Of a stretch of 64,000 bases of DNA, positions 43,182-51,921 are shown piece after piece. Made by a program: the position numbers and the translations under genes. The notes under the pieces were generated by a model. The model ran no database searches. It worked only from the letters and a program-made list of their open reading frames with translations, and was not told the DNA's origin. Within the stretch, counting starts at the first letter, position 1. Each line of letters opens with the position of its first letter. The DNA is from Methylobacterium crusticola (GTDB lineage Bacteria > Pseudomonadota > Alphaproteobacteria > Rhizobiales > Beijerinckiaceae): contig NZ_QOWC01000001.1 in the NCBI RefSeq assembly GCF_003574465.1, positions 1 to 64,000 of the forward strand, given 5' to 3'.

Positions 43182-44525
43182 TCACCCGGCCTTGCGCGCC
43201 GGGGCGTCGTCCGCGGGCCGGGCGTAGCGGCTCTCGCGGCGGGGCAGCCCGAGATGGTCGCGCAGCGTCGCGCCCGGGAGAACGCGGTCGTAGACGCCGC
43301 GCGCCTCGAGGACTGGGATGACGAGCGCGATGAAGTCGTCGAGTCCCTGGCCGATGACGGGGAAGCCGAGCACGAAGCCGTCGGCTGCGCCCTTCTCGAC
43401 GCGCGCGATCAGGATGTCGGCGACCTCCGCGGCGGAGCCGATCAGGTCCGTGCGCGGCGTCGCGGCCTCCAGCGCCGCCTCGCGCAGCGAAAGCCCCTTC
43501 GCCGCCGCGTTGCGCTTGATGCGGTCCGTGGTCGAGCGGAAGCTGTTCTGGCCGAGGTCGCCGAGGTCCGGGAAAGTCGCGTCGAGCGGATAGGCGGTGA
43601 AGTCGTGGTGATCGAAGAAGCGGCCGAGGTAGGCGAGCGCGTCCTCGATCGAGATCAGGTCCCGGATCGCGCGGTACTTCTCCTCGGCCTCCGCCCGCGT
43701 GCGCCCGACGATCGGTCCGGCGCCCGGAAAGATCTTCACGTCGTCGGCTTGGCGCCGATGGGCCACAGCGCTCGCCCTGATGCTGCGGTAGAGTGCCTGC
43801 GCCTCCTCCAGGGGGACGTGATTGGCGAAGACGGCGTCCGCGTGCCGGCCGGCGAGCCCGATGCCGGCGTCGGACGATCCGGCCTGGAAGATGACCGGCT
43901 GGCCCTGCCGCGAGCGCTGGATGTTGAGCGGTCCCTCGACCTGGAAGAAGCGCCCCTTGTGGTCGAGCCTGTGCAGCCCGGCGCGGTCGAAGAAGCGGCC
44001 GGAATCCCGGTCGCGCACGAAGGCGTCGTCGTCCCAGGAATCCCAGAGCCCCTTCGCGACATCGAGGTATTCCTGCGCGATCTCGTAGCGCAGGGCGTGC
44101 TCGGGGTGAGCGCGGCCGTAGTTGCGCCCGGAGCCCTCCAGGGGCGAGGTCACGGCGTTCCAGCCCGCCCGGCCGCCGCTGATCAGGTCGAGCGAGGCGA
44201 ATTGCCGGGCGATGGTGTAGGGGTCGCTGTAGGAGGTCGAGACCGTGCCGACGAGGCCGAGCTTCGTCGTGCTCGCGGCGAGCGCCGACAGGATGGTCAG
44301 CGGCTCGAACCGGTTCAGGAAGTGCGGGATCGACTTGTCGTTGATGTAGAGACCGTCGGCCACGAAGGCGAAGGCGATGCCGTTCTCCTCCGCCTTGCGC
44401 GCGTTCCGGACGAAGAAGTCGAGGTTGACGCTGGCATCGGCCGGGTTGCTCGGGTGGCGCCAGGCGTTCATGTGGCTGCCCCCGCCCTGGAGCATCAGGC
44501 CGAAGGTGAGGCGGGTCTGCGACAT
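43182..44525 (-). CDS. NtaA/SnaA/DszA-type FMNH2-dependent monooxygenase
   Basis: A 447-residue LLM flavoprotein of the nitrilotriacetate/dibenzothiophene-sulfone monooxygenase branch. Family landmarks are GGSHMNAWRHP near residue 16, FVADGLYINDKSIPHFLNRF, GTVSTSYSDPYTIARQFASL, SGGRAGWNAVTS and FQAGSSDAGIGLAGRHADAV. These enzymes oxidise C-S or C-N bonds using reduced FMN from a partner reductase, which is not in the window. With the GNAT and M20 enzymes it is a good candidate for the C-S-cleaving step in S-substituted cysteine salvage (Bacillus YxeK-like). Confidence 0.9.
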   Translation of the reverse strand: MSQTRLTFGLMLQGGGSHMNAWRHPSNPADASVNLDFFVRNARKAEENGIAFAFVADGLYINDKSIPHFLNRFEPLTILSALAASTTKLGLVGTVSTSYSDPYTIARQFASLDLISGGRAGWNAVTSPLEGSGRNYGRAHPEHALRYEIAQEYLDVAKGLWDSWDDDAFVRDRDSGRFFDRAGLHRLDHKGRFFQVEGPLNIQRSRQGQPVIFQAGSSDAGIGLAGRHADAVFANHVPLEEAQALYRSIRASAVAHRRQADDVKIFPGAGPIVGRTRAEAEEKYRAIRDLISIEDALAYLGRFFDHHDFTAYPLDATFPDLGDLGQNSFRSTTDRIKRNAAAKGLSLREAALEAATPRTDLIGSAAEVADILIARVEKGAADGFVLGFPVIGQGLDDFIALVIPVLEARGVYDRVLPGATLRDHLGLPRRESRYARPADDAPARKAG

Positions 44526-44549
44526 GGGTCGTTCTCTGCACGCTTCAGG

Positions 44550-45539
44550 TCAGGCCGCGAGGGCCGGCGCACCGCCCGCGAGCAGCGTCACGGATGCGAG
44601 GCGCTTGGCGGTGGCGGACGGGGGAGTGTCGATGATGAACTCGTGGACGCCGAAGCGGGCTTGCAGCCGGTCGAGTTCGCGGTGCACCTCCTCGGCCGTG
44701 CCCGCGAGGACGTGGGGCTTGCGGATCTCGGTCCGGTAGGAGGCGGCGCCGGCTTGCCGGGCGTACTCGGCCGCCTGTTCCTCGCTGCCGAGGTTGACGC
44801 TCTGGCCGTCATCCAGCGTGACGCGCACCACCTTGAGGGGATCGGTCAGCGCCCTTGCCTCCTCGGAGGTCGGAGCCGCCAGGGCCGTCACCGCGAGGAG
44901 GGGCGCAGCCTCGGCCCCCGCCCTCGCGTAGGCGTCGAGGCTCGCCTCGATCGCCCGAGGATCGCCGTTGAGCTGCCCGGCGAAGACGAAGCGCCAGCCG
45001 CGCTCGGCCGCGGAGCGCGCGCTGTCGGGGCTCGCGCCGAGGAGGAAGCGCTCGGGCGGGGCGGGCGGGGTCGGGAGCGCCGGGGGCGATGCGTCGTCCG
45101 GCGGCGCGAGGTAGGTGTCGAGTTCCCTCAAGAGGTCGTCGAATGGCGGAACGCGCGCCGGATCGTGCAGACGCCGCAGGGCCCGCGTCGCCGCAGGCAG
45201 GCCGCCGGGCGCCTTGCCGACGCCGAGGTCGATCCGGCCGGGCGCCAGCGTCGCGAGCAGGTTGAAGGTTTCCGCGACCTTGTAGGGGCTGTAATGCGGC
45301 AGGAGCACGCCGCCCGAGCCGATCCGGATGCGCTGCGTACGCGCGGCGAGGTGCGCGATCAGGACCTCGGGTGCGGAGCTCGCCAGCCCCGGATTGGCGT
45401 GGTGCTCCGCCACCCAGAAACGCCTGTAGCCCAGGCGCTCAGCGCCCTGCGCGAGCGCGACGGTGCGCTGGAGCGCGGCACTTGCCGGCTCCCCGGCGAG
45501 AAGGGGGCTCTTGTCGAGGAGGCTGAGATCATAGGTCAT
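44550..45539 (-). CDS. Luciferase-like (LLM) monooxygenase, alkanal-monooxygenase-like branch
   Basis: A 329-residue flavoprotein. LSLLDKSPLLAGEPASAAL at the start, RFWVAEHHANPGLASSAPEV, and GSGGVLLPHYSPYKVAETFN are hallmarks of the small LuxA-like group (YhbW/MsnO8). ATG 45539 was chosen because upstream sequence has no family similarity. It is the first gene of the operon that continues into the NtaA-type monooxygenase. The substrate is unknown; a role as an auxiliary oxidase in sulfur scavenging is inferred from context. Confidence 0.87.
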   Translation of the reverse strand: MTYDLSLLDKSPLLAGEPASAALQRTVALAQGAERLGYRRFWVAEHHANPGLASSAPEVLIAHLAARTQRIRIGSGGVLLPHYSPYKVAETFNLLATLAPGRIDLGVGKAPGGLPAATRALRRLHDPARVPPFDDLLRELDTYLAPPDDASPPALPTPPAPPERFLLGASPDSARSAAERGWRFVFAGQLNGDPRAIEASLDAYARAGAEAAPLLAVTALAAPTSEEARALTDPLKVVRVTLDDGQSVNLGSEEQAAEYARQAGAASYRTEIRKPHVLAGTAEEVHRELDRLQARFGVHEFIIDTPPSATAKRLASVTLLAGGAPALAA

Positions 45540-46034
45540 CGTGAGCTCGGGGGGAGACGACGCGGCGCCGGAAGGATCCGAAACGAGGCGCTCCGGTCCG
45601 GCGCCGCGATGGTCGTTGCGATCGGCCGGCACCAAGGTCGTCCCGCCCCGGAACTCGGCGGACAGGCGCGTCGGCGCGCCCACGCCGGCGAAGGGTCGAG
45701 CCGAGTTTCGTGCTCAGGATCAAGGAAGACTTCCGTTCTCCGGAATCCACGATCGCCTCGTGGTGCGTTCAGCGTTGTTGACGCGGCGCGGAATGGTCCA
45801 GATGACCTCTCGGTAACCAACAGAAACCAACGCTCGCCTGAGCCATTTGTTCAACTTCGCGCCGCGTTCGTCAATGAAATATCCTTCTAAAGATGGGTGT
45901 TTGAAAGGGATCTACTTTGTGGACCGAGTCGGTGACCGGAAGAATTTTCTTCAGGCGCGCGAGAACCGGCAGGGCGCGTGTCTGAGCGGCTGAGGCTTCC
46001 TCCGGATTGCCCGCGGCTCCTGGCCGATCGGCGA
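45540..46034. other. Intergenic region upstream of the monooxygenase operon
   Basis: About 0.5 kb between two minus-strand genes. Bases about 45790-45950 are AT-richer (ATATCCTTCTAAAGATGG, GAATTTTCTTC), suggesting a promoter for the operon that begins at 45539. No coding sequence with recognisable features and no clear operator was found. Confidence 0.4.
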
Positions 46035-47357
46035 TCAGGCCTGACGCGTGCGCGCGGATGCGCTCGCCCCGGAGAGCGGCGGCAGTTCGAGGCTCGCGCG
46101 GAAATCGTCGCCGACGTAGGCCGTATCGATCAGCGAACGCCGTCGCAGTTCGGGCAGGAGGCCATTCAGGAGCAGATCCTCCTGATCAGGGTTCCCCAGG
46201 CCGTGGAGGGTCACGACGTCGAGGACGCCGGCGCGGAAGCGCTCCTCGATGGCGTCGGCGAGGCGCTCCGGCGTGCCGGCGACCGACCAATGCCCCGTCT
46301 CCTGCGCTTCGATGATGAGCTTGCGCAGAGTCAGGCCCTGCCGGGCGTAGCGCCGGAAGATCTCCACGCGCCCGCGCCGGCGGTTGATGCTCGTCACGTC
46401 CGGCAGGAGCGCGTCGGGCAGCGGCTCGTCGAGGGGCAGTTCGGAGAGATCGACGTGGCCGCCCAGCATATCCGCGAGCTTGAGGCGACCCTGCGCGTAG
46501 TCGATCCGCGCGTGCTTCTCCTCGAGCCGCCGGGCCGCATCCGCATCGGATTCGCCGATGACCGAGTGGAAGGAGTTCATCACGAGAGGCAGCCCGTTCC
46601 CGCGCCCGCAGGCGGAGGCGCGCCGCCGAAGCTCCGTCGCGAAGGCGAGGGCGCCTTCCAGCGTCGGCTGCGAGGTGTAGACGACCTCGGCGTAGCGCGC
46701 GCCGATGGCGATGCCCGCCTCCGACTGCCCGGCCTGGAACTGGACCGGACGGCCCTGCGGCAGCGGCGGCACGTTCAACGGCCCGGCGACCGTGAAATGG
46801 CGGCCGCGGTAGTCGATGCGATGGAACTTCGTCGGATCGACCGTGACCGCCCCGGACGCCTTGCGCTGCGCCGCGTCGCGCTCGTTCGCGTCGAACAGGG
46901 CATTGACGATCTCGATGAACTCCGCGGCTCGGGCGTAACGCTCCTCGGGGCTCGGCAAGGCCTGCCCGAAATTCTCCTCGCCGACGGAGGAGGTCACCGC
47001 GTTCCAGGCCGCCCGGCCGCCGCTGGCGTGGTCCAGCGTGCCGATCTGCCGGGCGAGGTTGTAGGGGTGGTGGAAGGTGGTCGACAGGGTCGCCACCAGG
47101 CCGATCCGCGAGGTCGCCTGGCTCAGGGCCGCGAGCGCGATGAGCGGCTCCTGCGCACCCGCCGTGCCGGCGAGGCCGGCGGGGTCGATCTGCAGGAGGT
47201 CGGCCGTGAACAGGCCGGTGATCCGCTCGGCCTCGGCCCTGCGTGCGAGGTCGACGGCGCGCCTCATGCCGGCAGCGGGCTCGCCGTCGTTCGACGCGGC
47301 GACGATGCCGGCGGCCCCGACGAGCGTCTTGAGACGGCGTGGGCGGGATGAGGCCAT
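46035..47357 (-). CDS. NtaA/SnaA/DszA-type FMNH2-dependent monooxygenase (second copy)
   Basis: A 440-residue LLM enzyme with ITGLFTADLLQIDPAGL, VATLSTTFHHPYNLARQIGT, SGGRAAWNAVTS and FQAGQSEAGIAIGARYAEVV. It belongs to the same branch as 43182-44525 but differs in the substrate loop and C-terminus, so it probably attacks a different organosulfur or amino-carboxylate compound. It stands alone between two long spacers, with the second GNAT gene 251 bases upstream. Confidence 0.88.
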   Translation of the reverse strand: MASSRPRRLKTLVGAAGIVAASNDGEPAAGMRRAVDLARRAEAERITGLFTADLLQIDPAGLAGTAGAQEPLIALAALSQATSRIGLVATLSTTFHHPYNLARQIGTLDHASGGRAAWNAVTSSVGEENFGQALPSPEERYARAAEFIEIVNALFDANERDAAQRKASGAVTVDPTKFHRIDYRGRHFTVAGPLNVPPLPQGRPVQFQAGQSEAGIAIGARYAEVVYTSQPTLEGALAFATELRRRASACGRGNGLPLVMNSFHSVIGESDADAARRLEEKHARIDYAQGRLKLADMLGGHVDLSELPLDEPLPDALLPDVTSINRRRGRVEIFRRYARQGLTLRKLIIEAQETGHWSVAGTPERLADAIEERFRAGVLDVVTLHGLGNPDQEDLLLNGLLPELRRRSLIDTAYVGDDFRASLELPPLSGASASARTRQA

Positions 47358-47608
47358 GGGCCGGTTCCTGGGTCGAGCGGGGCCGCAGCCGAGGGCGAGG
47401 GGGAGGCGTGTGGCCTCCGGCGAGGTCTAAGTGTCTCACGCGGTCGCGCGCGCACTCGCCGAAGATCCCGCCGACGTCGAGCGCCCGGACGCGGGGCGGA
47501 GCCGAACCCGTTCTCTCCCTGCGCTGAGACGTGTGCCGAGGGACCTCGTCAGCATCCTCCGCCCCGTCGAGCCTGGTCTCGTCGACGTTCGGGGCAGAGG
47601 CCTGCGGC

Positions 47609-48235
47609 TCAGGCCGCCTTCGCGCGATGGCCCGCGAGCCGGTCGAGGACCTTGCGTTCCTGCTCCGCCTTCACGGCGGCGACGCGCGCGGTCGCCTCCT
47701 CGAAGGAGGCAGCCGGCACGAAGACCGAGGACGTGGCCCTCTCCCCCGCCCGCGCCCCGATCAGCTTCTCGAACGGGAGGGAGCGGTACAGGGTCGGATC
47801 GGCCCCGACGTCGTAGAGTGGCCGATAGCCGAGGGAGAGGTAGAGCGCGGTCGCTTCCGGCTGGCGGAAGCCCGTCGTCAGGTAGGCCCGCGTGTAGCCG
47901 AGCCGCGCCGCGCTGTCCTCCAGGGCTTGGACGATGCGCTGGGCCAGCCCCTGCCGCCGCAGGTCGGTCCGGGTCCATATGCGCTTGAGCTCCACCGTCT
48001 CGTCGTCGTGGCTCATGAACGCGCCGCCGGCGACAGTCTCCCGGTCGCGCAGCACGAGCAGGAAATCGCCCAACGGCGGGCCGTAAACCTCCGCAGGATA
48101 GCGCAGGATCTCGGACCGCGCGCCCCCGGGCCGGCTCGCCGCGCCGTACCGGCCGTCGTACTCGGCGACGAGCCCGTCGAGGAGAGGTTGCGCCGCGGCC
48201 TCCAGAGGCGACGATCGAACGATAGCATCAGCCAA
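47609..48235 (-). CDS. GNAT-family N-acetyltransferase (second copy)
   Basis: A 208-residue acetyltransferase aligned along its length with 41431-41967: RYPAEVYGPPLGDFLLVLRD, VELKRIWTRTDLRRQGLAQR and LTTGFRQPEATALYLSLGYR. I chose a TTG start at 48235 because GGAGG lies six bases upstream and the first residues align with the other copy; an ATG at 48283 would add 16 residues. It has an extra C-terminal helix of about 40 residues. Probably N-acetylates an S-substituted cysteine or similar amine. Confidence 0.82.
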   Translation of the reverse strand: MADAIVRSSPLEAAAQPLLDGLVAEYDGRYGAASRPGGARSEILRYPAEVYGPPLGDFLLVLRDRETVAGGAFMSHDDETVELKRIWTRTDLRRQGLAQRIVQALEDSAARLGYTRAYLTTGFRQPEATALYLSLGYRPLYDVGADPTLYRSLPFEKLIGARAGERATSSVFVPAASFEEATARVAAVKAEQERKVLDRLAGHRAKAA

Positions 48236-48921
48236 TGCATGCCTCCGTTGGTGGCGTTCTGAGTCGCGGGCGGGACGTCGCAACTTGCTGAGCGGGCGAG
48301 CGAGGGAGGCTGCGCGCGGATGAAGCGCGCAACGTTCGTCGGCGACAGAACTCAGGCATGCCGCGGCACGTGTCTCGCTGGGCGCTTACGTGTATCGGTT
48401 GAGAATTGGCTCGAAAATTTCACGACAGACGAGACCAGACGCAGCATCGACAGCCCGGGCTCTATGATGAGTGCGTCAGTTATGATTGTTGATACAACGA
48501 TCGTCAATAACAGGATCGCCTCTATTTCGTAGAATCCATGGAATGAAAATTCTTCGGATGGCAATTCATGTGGAAGATTTGAGATCGGGGTGCGGCGCGT
48601 TGACGATCCCGAGCGATCGTCGGTCCGAAGCGAGCCGATGATCGCAACCGAGCCGGTGGCGCGGACGCCGGGCGCGAGGCCGCCGGCGGCGCAGCGAGGC
48701 CTCGCTCGAGGGCTGGCGCCAGCCGACGCCGAGGTGGCGCGTGGCGTGGAAGCAGGCGCCGGGGCGATCGTGGCCTCGGTGTCGTCGTTCGCTCGGGTCT
48801 TGCGACCGGTGATGCGAACGCAGAGCGCTCCCCGCCGGAATGGACACCGGTCCGGCACGAGGACGCGCGTCGGAACAACGGCCGAGTGCAGCGCCCGATG
48901 GCAGCGGGTTCGGGTGCCGGG
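48236..48921. other. Intergenic region, no convincing gene
   Basis: Nearly 0.7 kb between the GNAT gene and the ABC permease. Bases 48390-48580 are AT-rich (TTGATACAACGATCGTCAAT and similar) and probably hold the GNAT promoter. The remaining short frames on either strand are Arg/Pro-rich and show no domain or ribosome site. Confidence 0.4.
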
Positions 48922-49794
48922 CTAGCGCACCTGCCCCCAGCGCCGGACCGTCACCCGCTCCAGGCTCGCGAACACGATCGTCTCGACCACGAGGCCGATC
49001 GCGATGACGAGGAGCAGGCCGGCGAAGACCCGGTCGGTGTAGAGCTCGTTGCGGTTCTGGAAGATGTACCATCCGAGACCGCCGCGGCCCGACGAGGCGC
49101 CGAAGACCAGCTCCGCCGCGATCAGCGTGCGCCAGGCGAAGGCCCAGCCGATCTTGAGGCCCGACAGGATCGCCGGGAGGGCCGCCGGGACCAGGATCTG
49201 GCCGACGTAAGCCAGCCCTTCGAGCCCGTAGTTGCGCCCGGCCATGCGCAGCGACTCCGGCACCGCCTGGAAGCCCGCGTAGGTGTTGAGCGCGAGCGGC
49301 CACAGGACCGCGTGGATCAGCACGAAGATCAGGCTTCCCGATCCGAGCCCGAACCACAGGAGCGCCAGCGGCAGGAGTGCGATCGCCGGCAGCGGGTTGA
49401 ACATCGCGGTGAGCGTCGAGAGCAGGTCGCGGCCGAACTGGGTCGAGACCGCGAGCGAGGTCAGCCCGAAGGCGAGGACGACGCCGCAGACGTAGCCCTG
49501 CGCCAGCAGCGTGAGGGAGATCCGCGTCCGCTCCAGGATCTCGCCGGTCGCGAGGCCGTCGACGAGGGCCGAGAGGGCGGCGAGGAAGCCCGGCAGCAGC
49601 AGGTCGTTGTCCTGCCAGCGCGCCAGCGCCTCCCAGATCAGCGCCAGGCTCACGAGGATCAGGCCGCGGCGCAGCCAGCCCTGCTGCCACAGGCGGGCGG
49701 GCAGCGGCAGGATGCGCTCGACCGGCGCCTCGACGAAGGGCGGCAGCGCGCGGTCGTATTCCGGCCGGACCGGCGGCGAGAGGGCCTGGTTCAT
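48922..49794 (-). CDS. Sulfonate/taurine-type ABC transporter permease
   Basis: A 290-residue inner-membrane permease of the SsuC/TauC family with about six helices. The EAA-like loop is AGRNYGLEGLAYVGQILVPA, followed by PAILSGLKIGWAFAWRTLIA and GGLGWYIFQNRNELYTDRVF. ATG 49794 overlaps the ATPase stop, and the frame upstream of it is noise. Last gene of a three-gene transporter operon. Confidence 0.9.
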   Translation of the reverse strand: MNQALSPPVRPEYDRALPPFVEAPVERILPLPARLWQQGWLRRGLILVSLALIWEALARWQDNDLLLPGFLAALSALVDGLATGEILERTRISLTLLAQGYVCGVVLAFGLTSLAVSTQFGRDLLSTLTAMFNPLPAIALLPLALLWFGLGSGSLIFVLIHAVLWPLALNTYAGFQAVPESLRMAGRNYGLEGLAYVGQILVPAALPAILSGLKIGWAFAWRTLIAAELVFGASSGRGGLGWYIFQNRNELYTDRVFAGLLLVIAIGLVVETIVFASLERVTVRRWGQVR

Positions 49795-50636
49795 CGCAGG
49801 GCGGCTTCGGGAGCGGGCTCGAACAGCCGCTGGTGCAGGCGCTGGACCGCGGCCTGGAAGGCGCGGCTGCCGATGCTCGACAGGTCGAACTCGTGGCAAT
49901 TGTACTCGCCGCGGACCCGGCCCGGATGCGGCGAGAGCACGGCCATCCGGTTGCCGACCACCAGGGCCTCCTCGATCGAGTGGGTGACGAACACGAGCGT
50001 CAGGCGGGCCTCGTCCCAGAGCGCCAGCAGCTCCTCCTGCATCTTGCGGCGCGTGAGCGCGTCGAGGGCCGCGAAGGGCTCGTCCATCAGAAGCACCTTC
50101 GGCTGCATCGCCAGCGCCCGCGCGATGGCGACGCGCTGCTTCATGCCCCCGGAGAGCTGATGCGGGTAGCTGCCGGCGAAGGCCGAGAGCCCGACCTTCT
50201 CGATCGTGACGCGAGCCCGCTCCAGCGCCTCCCGGCGCCCGAGACCGCGGGCGGCGCGCAAGGGAAAAGCGACGTTCTCGACCACGGTCTTCCAGGGCGG
50301 CAGCTGGTCGAATTCCTGGAAGACCACGATGCGGTCGGGCCCGGGCTTGCGCACCGGCACGCCGGCGAGCGTGATCTCGCCCTCGACCGGGGCGATGAAC
50401 CCGGCGATGGCCTTGAGGAGGGTGGACTTGCCACAGCCCGATGGCCCGAGCAGCACGAAGCGGTCGGCCTCGTAGACGTCGAGGTCGATCCGGTGGGCCG
50501 CCCGCACCACCCGTCCGGGGGTGCGGTACTCGAGCGAGACGCCGGCGATGCGCAGGAGCGGGTCGGGCAGGGCGCGCGGCGACGCGGGTGGCTGGGGCGC
50601 CGCGGCGGGCGCGTCGCGCTCGATCACGAGCGGCAT
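49791..50636 (-). CDS. Sulfonate/taurine-type ABC transporter ATPase
   Basis: A 281-residue SsuB/TauB-family ATPase: Walker A GPSGCGKSTLLKAI, Q-loop FQEFDQLPPW, signature YPHQLSGGMKQRVAIARAL, Walker B VLLMDEPFAALD, switch His in FVTHSIEEA. The first 30 residues are an Ala/Pro leader. It lies 11 bases after the binding-protein gene and overlaps the permease. It drives uptake of a small organosulfur anion or similar. Confidence 0.92.
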   Translation of the reverse strand: MPLVIERDAPAAAPQPPASPRALPDPLLRIAGVSLEYRTPGRVVRAAHRIDLDVYEADRFVLLGPSGCGKSTLLKAIAGFIAPVEGEITLAGVPVRKPGPDRIVVFQEFDQLPPWKTVVENVAFPLRAARGLGRREALERARVTIEKVGLSAFAGSYPHQLSGGMKQRVAIARALAMQPKVLLMDEPFAALDALTRRKMQEELLALWDEARLTLVFVTHSIEEALVVGNRMAVLSPHPGRVRGEYNCHEFDLSSIGSRAFQAAVQRLHQRLFEPAPEAALR

Positions 50637-50647
50637 GCCGTTCGCCT

Positions 50648-51688
50648 TCAGCTGCCGGCCGCGACGCGCGGGTTGACGAAGAAGTAGTCGCTCAGGGCTC
50701 TCGGCTCGTTCTTGATCGCGCCGACGCGGTGCATGAACTGGCCGAGGCCGAGGGTGTTCTGCGGTTCGACCTTGAAGGTCACGTCGGGGCTCTTGATCAC
50801 CTTGAGCAGCAGGGCGCGGTCGATCCGGCTGGCGTTGGCCCTGAGGTAGATGTCAGCGGCCCGCTCCGGATCGGCGGCGATGAAGCGCGCCGCCTCGTCG
50901 AGAGCGTCGACGAAAGCCTGGTAGGATTTCGGGCTGTCCTTGTAGAACTTCTCCGTCGCGTAGAGCACGGTCGAGGACGCCGGCCCGCCTTGCACATCGT
51001 AGGAGCTCAGGACCACCCGGGCGTTCGGGTTCTCGGCCAGCTCCTGCTCCTGGAACGGCGGGTTGCCGAAATGGGCCGTGATCTCGGTGCCGCCCTTGAT
51101 GATCGCGGCCGCCGCCTCCGGGTGCGGCACCGCCACGCTGTTGCGGTCGAGCCGGGCGAACTCCTTGTCGCCCCACAGCTTGGCCGAGGCCCATTGCAGG
51201 ATGCGGGCCTGGACCGAGACGCCGACCGCCGGCAGGGCGATGCGATCCTTGTCGGTGAAGTCGGCGATCGACTTCACCTCGGGGCGGTTGCTGACGAGGT
51301 AGTACGGGAAGTTGCCCAGCGAGGCGACGCCGCGGACGTTCTGGCGGCCGCGGGTGCGGTCCCACAGGGTGAAAAGCGGGCCGACGCCGGCGCTGCCGAT
51401 GTCGACGCTGCCGGAGAGCAGCGCGTCGTTGACCGCGGAGCCGCCGGAGAGCTGCAGGTACTCGACCTTGATGTCGAGGCCGGCCGCGCGCCCGTGCTTC
51501 TCGATCAGCTTCTGATCCTCGGCCACGTTGAGGAGCAGGTAGACGACGCCGAACTGCTTGGCGATGCGCAGGCTCCCCTCGGCTGCGGCGGCCGGGCCGG
51601 CCGGCAGCGCCGCCAGCATGGCCAGACCTGCGAGCAGGGCGACGGCCGGCCTGGGCAGAAGCAGGCTGCGTTGCTTGATCATCAGCAT
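50648..51688 (-). CDS. Sulfonate/taurine-type ABC substrate-binding protein
   Basis: A 346-residue periplasmic protein of the SsuA/TauA/NrtA family. Residues 1-36 are a signal peptide (ALLAGLAMLAALPAGPAAAA). Binding-lobe text includes KQFGVVYLLLNVAEDQKLIE, QLSGGSAVNDALLSGSVDIG and VASLGNFPYYLVSNRPEV. An in-frame ATG two codons later (51682) is an equally good start. It is the first gene of the transporter operon; a palindrome at 51724 lies in its leader. Ligand unknown; proximity to rhodanese and YeeE genes favours a sulfur compound. Confidence 0.88.
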   Translation of the reverse strand: MLMIKQRSLLLPRPAVALLAGLAMLAALPAGPAAAAEGSLRIAKQFGVVYLLLNVAEDQKLIEKHGRAAGLDIKVEYLQLSGGSAVNDALLSGSVDIGSAGVGPLFTLWDRTRGRQNVRGVASLGNFPYYLVSNRPEVKSIADFTDKDRIALPAVGVSVQARILQWASAKLWGDKEFARLDRNSVAVPHPEAAAAIIKGGTEITAHFGNPPFQEQELAENPNARVVLSSYDVQGGPASSTVLYATEKFYKDSPKSYQAFVDALDEAARFIAADPERAADIYLRANASRIDRALLLKVIKSPDVTFKVEPQNTLGLGQFMHRVGAIKNEPRALSDYFFVNPRVAAGS

Positions 51689-51723
51689 CTTCTCAATCGC
51701 TCTCGGGAGCCGGGAGGCAGCTG

Positions 51724-51737
51724 ATCCCGCACGGGAT
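51724..51737. promoter_or_regulatory. Palindrome ATCCCG-CA-CGGGAT upstream of the sulfonate-type operon
   Basis: Perfect 6-bp inverted repeats separated by two bases lie 36 bases before the binding-protein start. On the minus strand TTGACG (51760-51765) and a weak GATATC near 51736-51741 could form the promoter, so the palindrome overlaps or follows the -10. It may be an operator; no cognate regulator is visible nearby. Confidence 0.35.
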
Positions 51738-51921
51738 ATCTGGCGTTCTCCGCCAATACCGTCAACAGAAACGTTTTTTTACCTTCATCCTGATAAGGAG
51801 ATCAGAACCTCCCATGCAGGCGACGTTCAAAGGATATTATTTTAATCCGCGGTGACGCGCGCGGTGGGCCGCGCTGGCCGGCGTTCGTCGCGACCCGCAG
51901 GCCCGCGCCCCGTGCGCGGCG

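Noticed and set aside
48320-48925. Short frames in the spacer between the GNAT and permease genes
   Set aside because: Composition is Arg/Pro-rich or random, there is no ribosome site, and the strands conflict.
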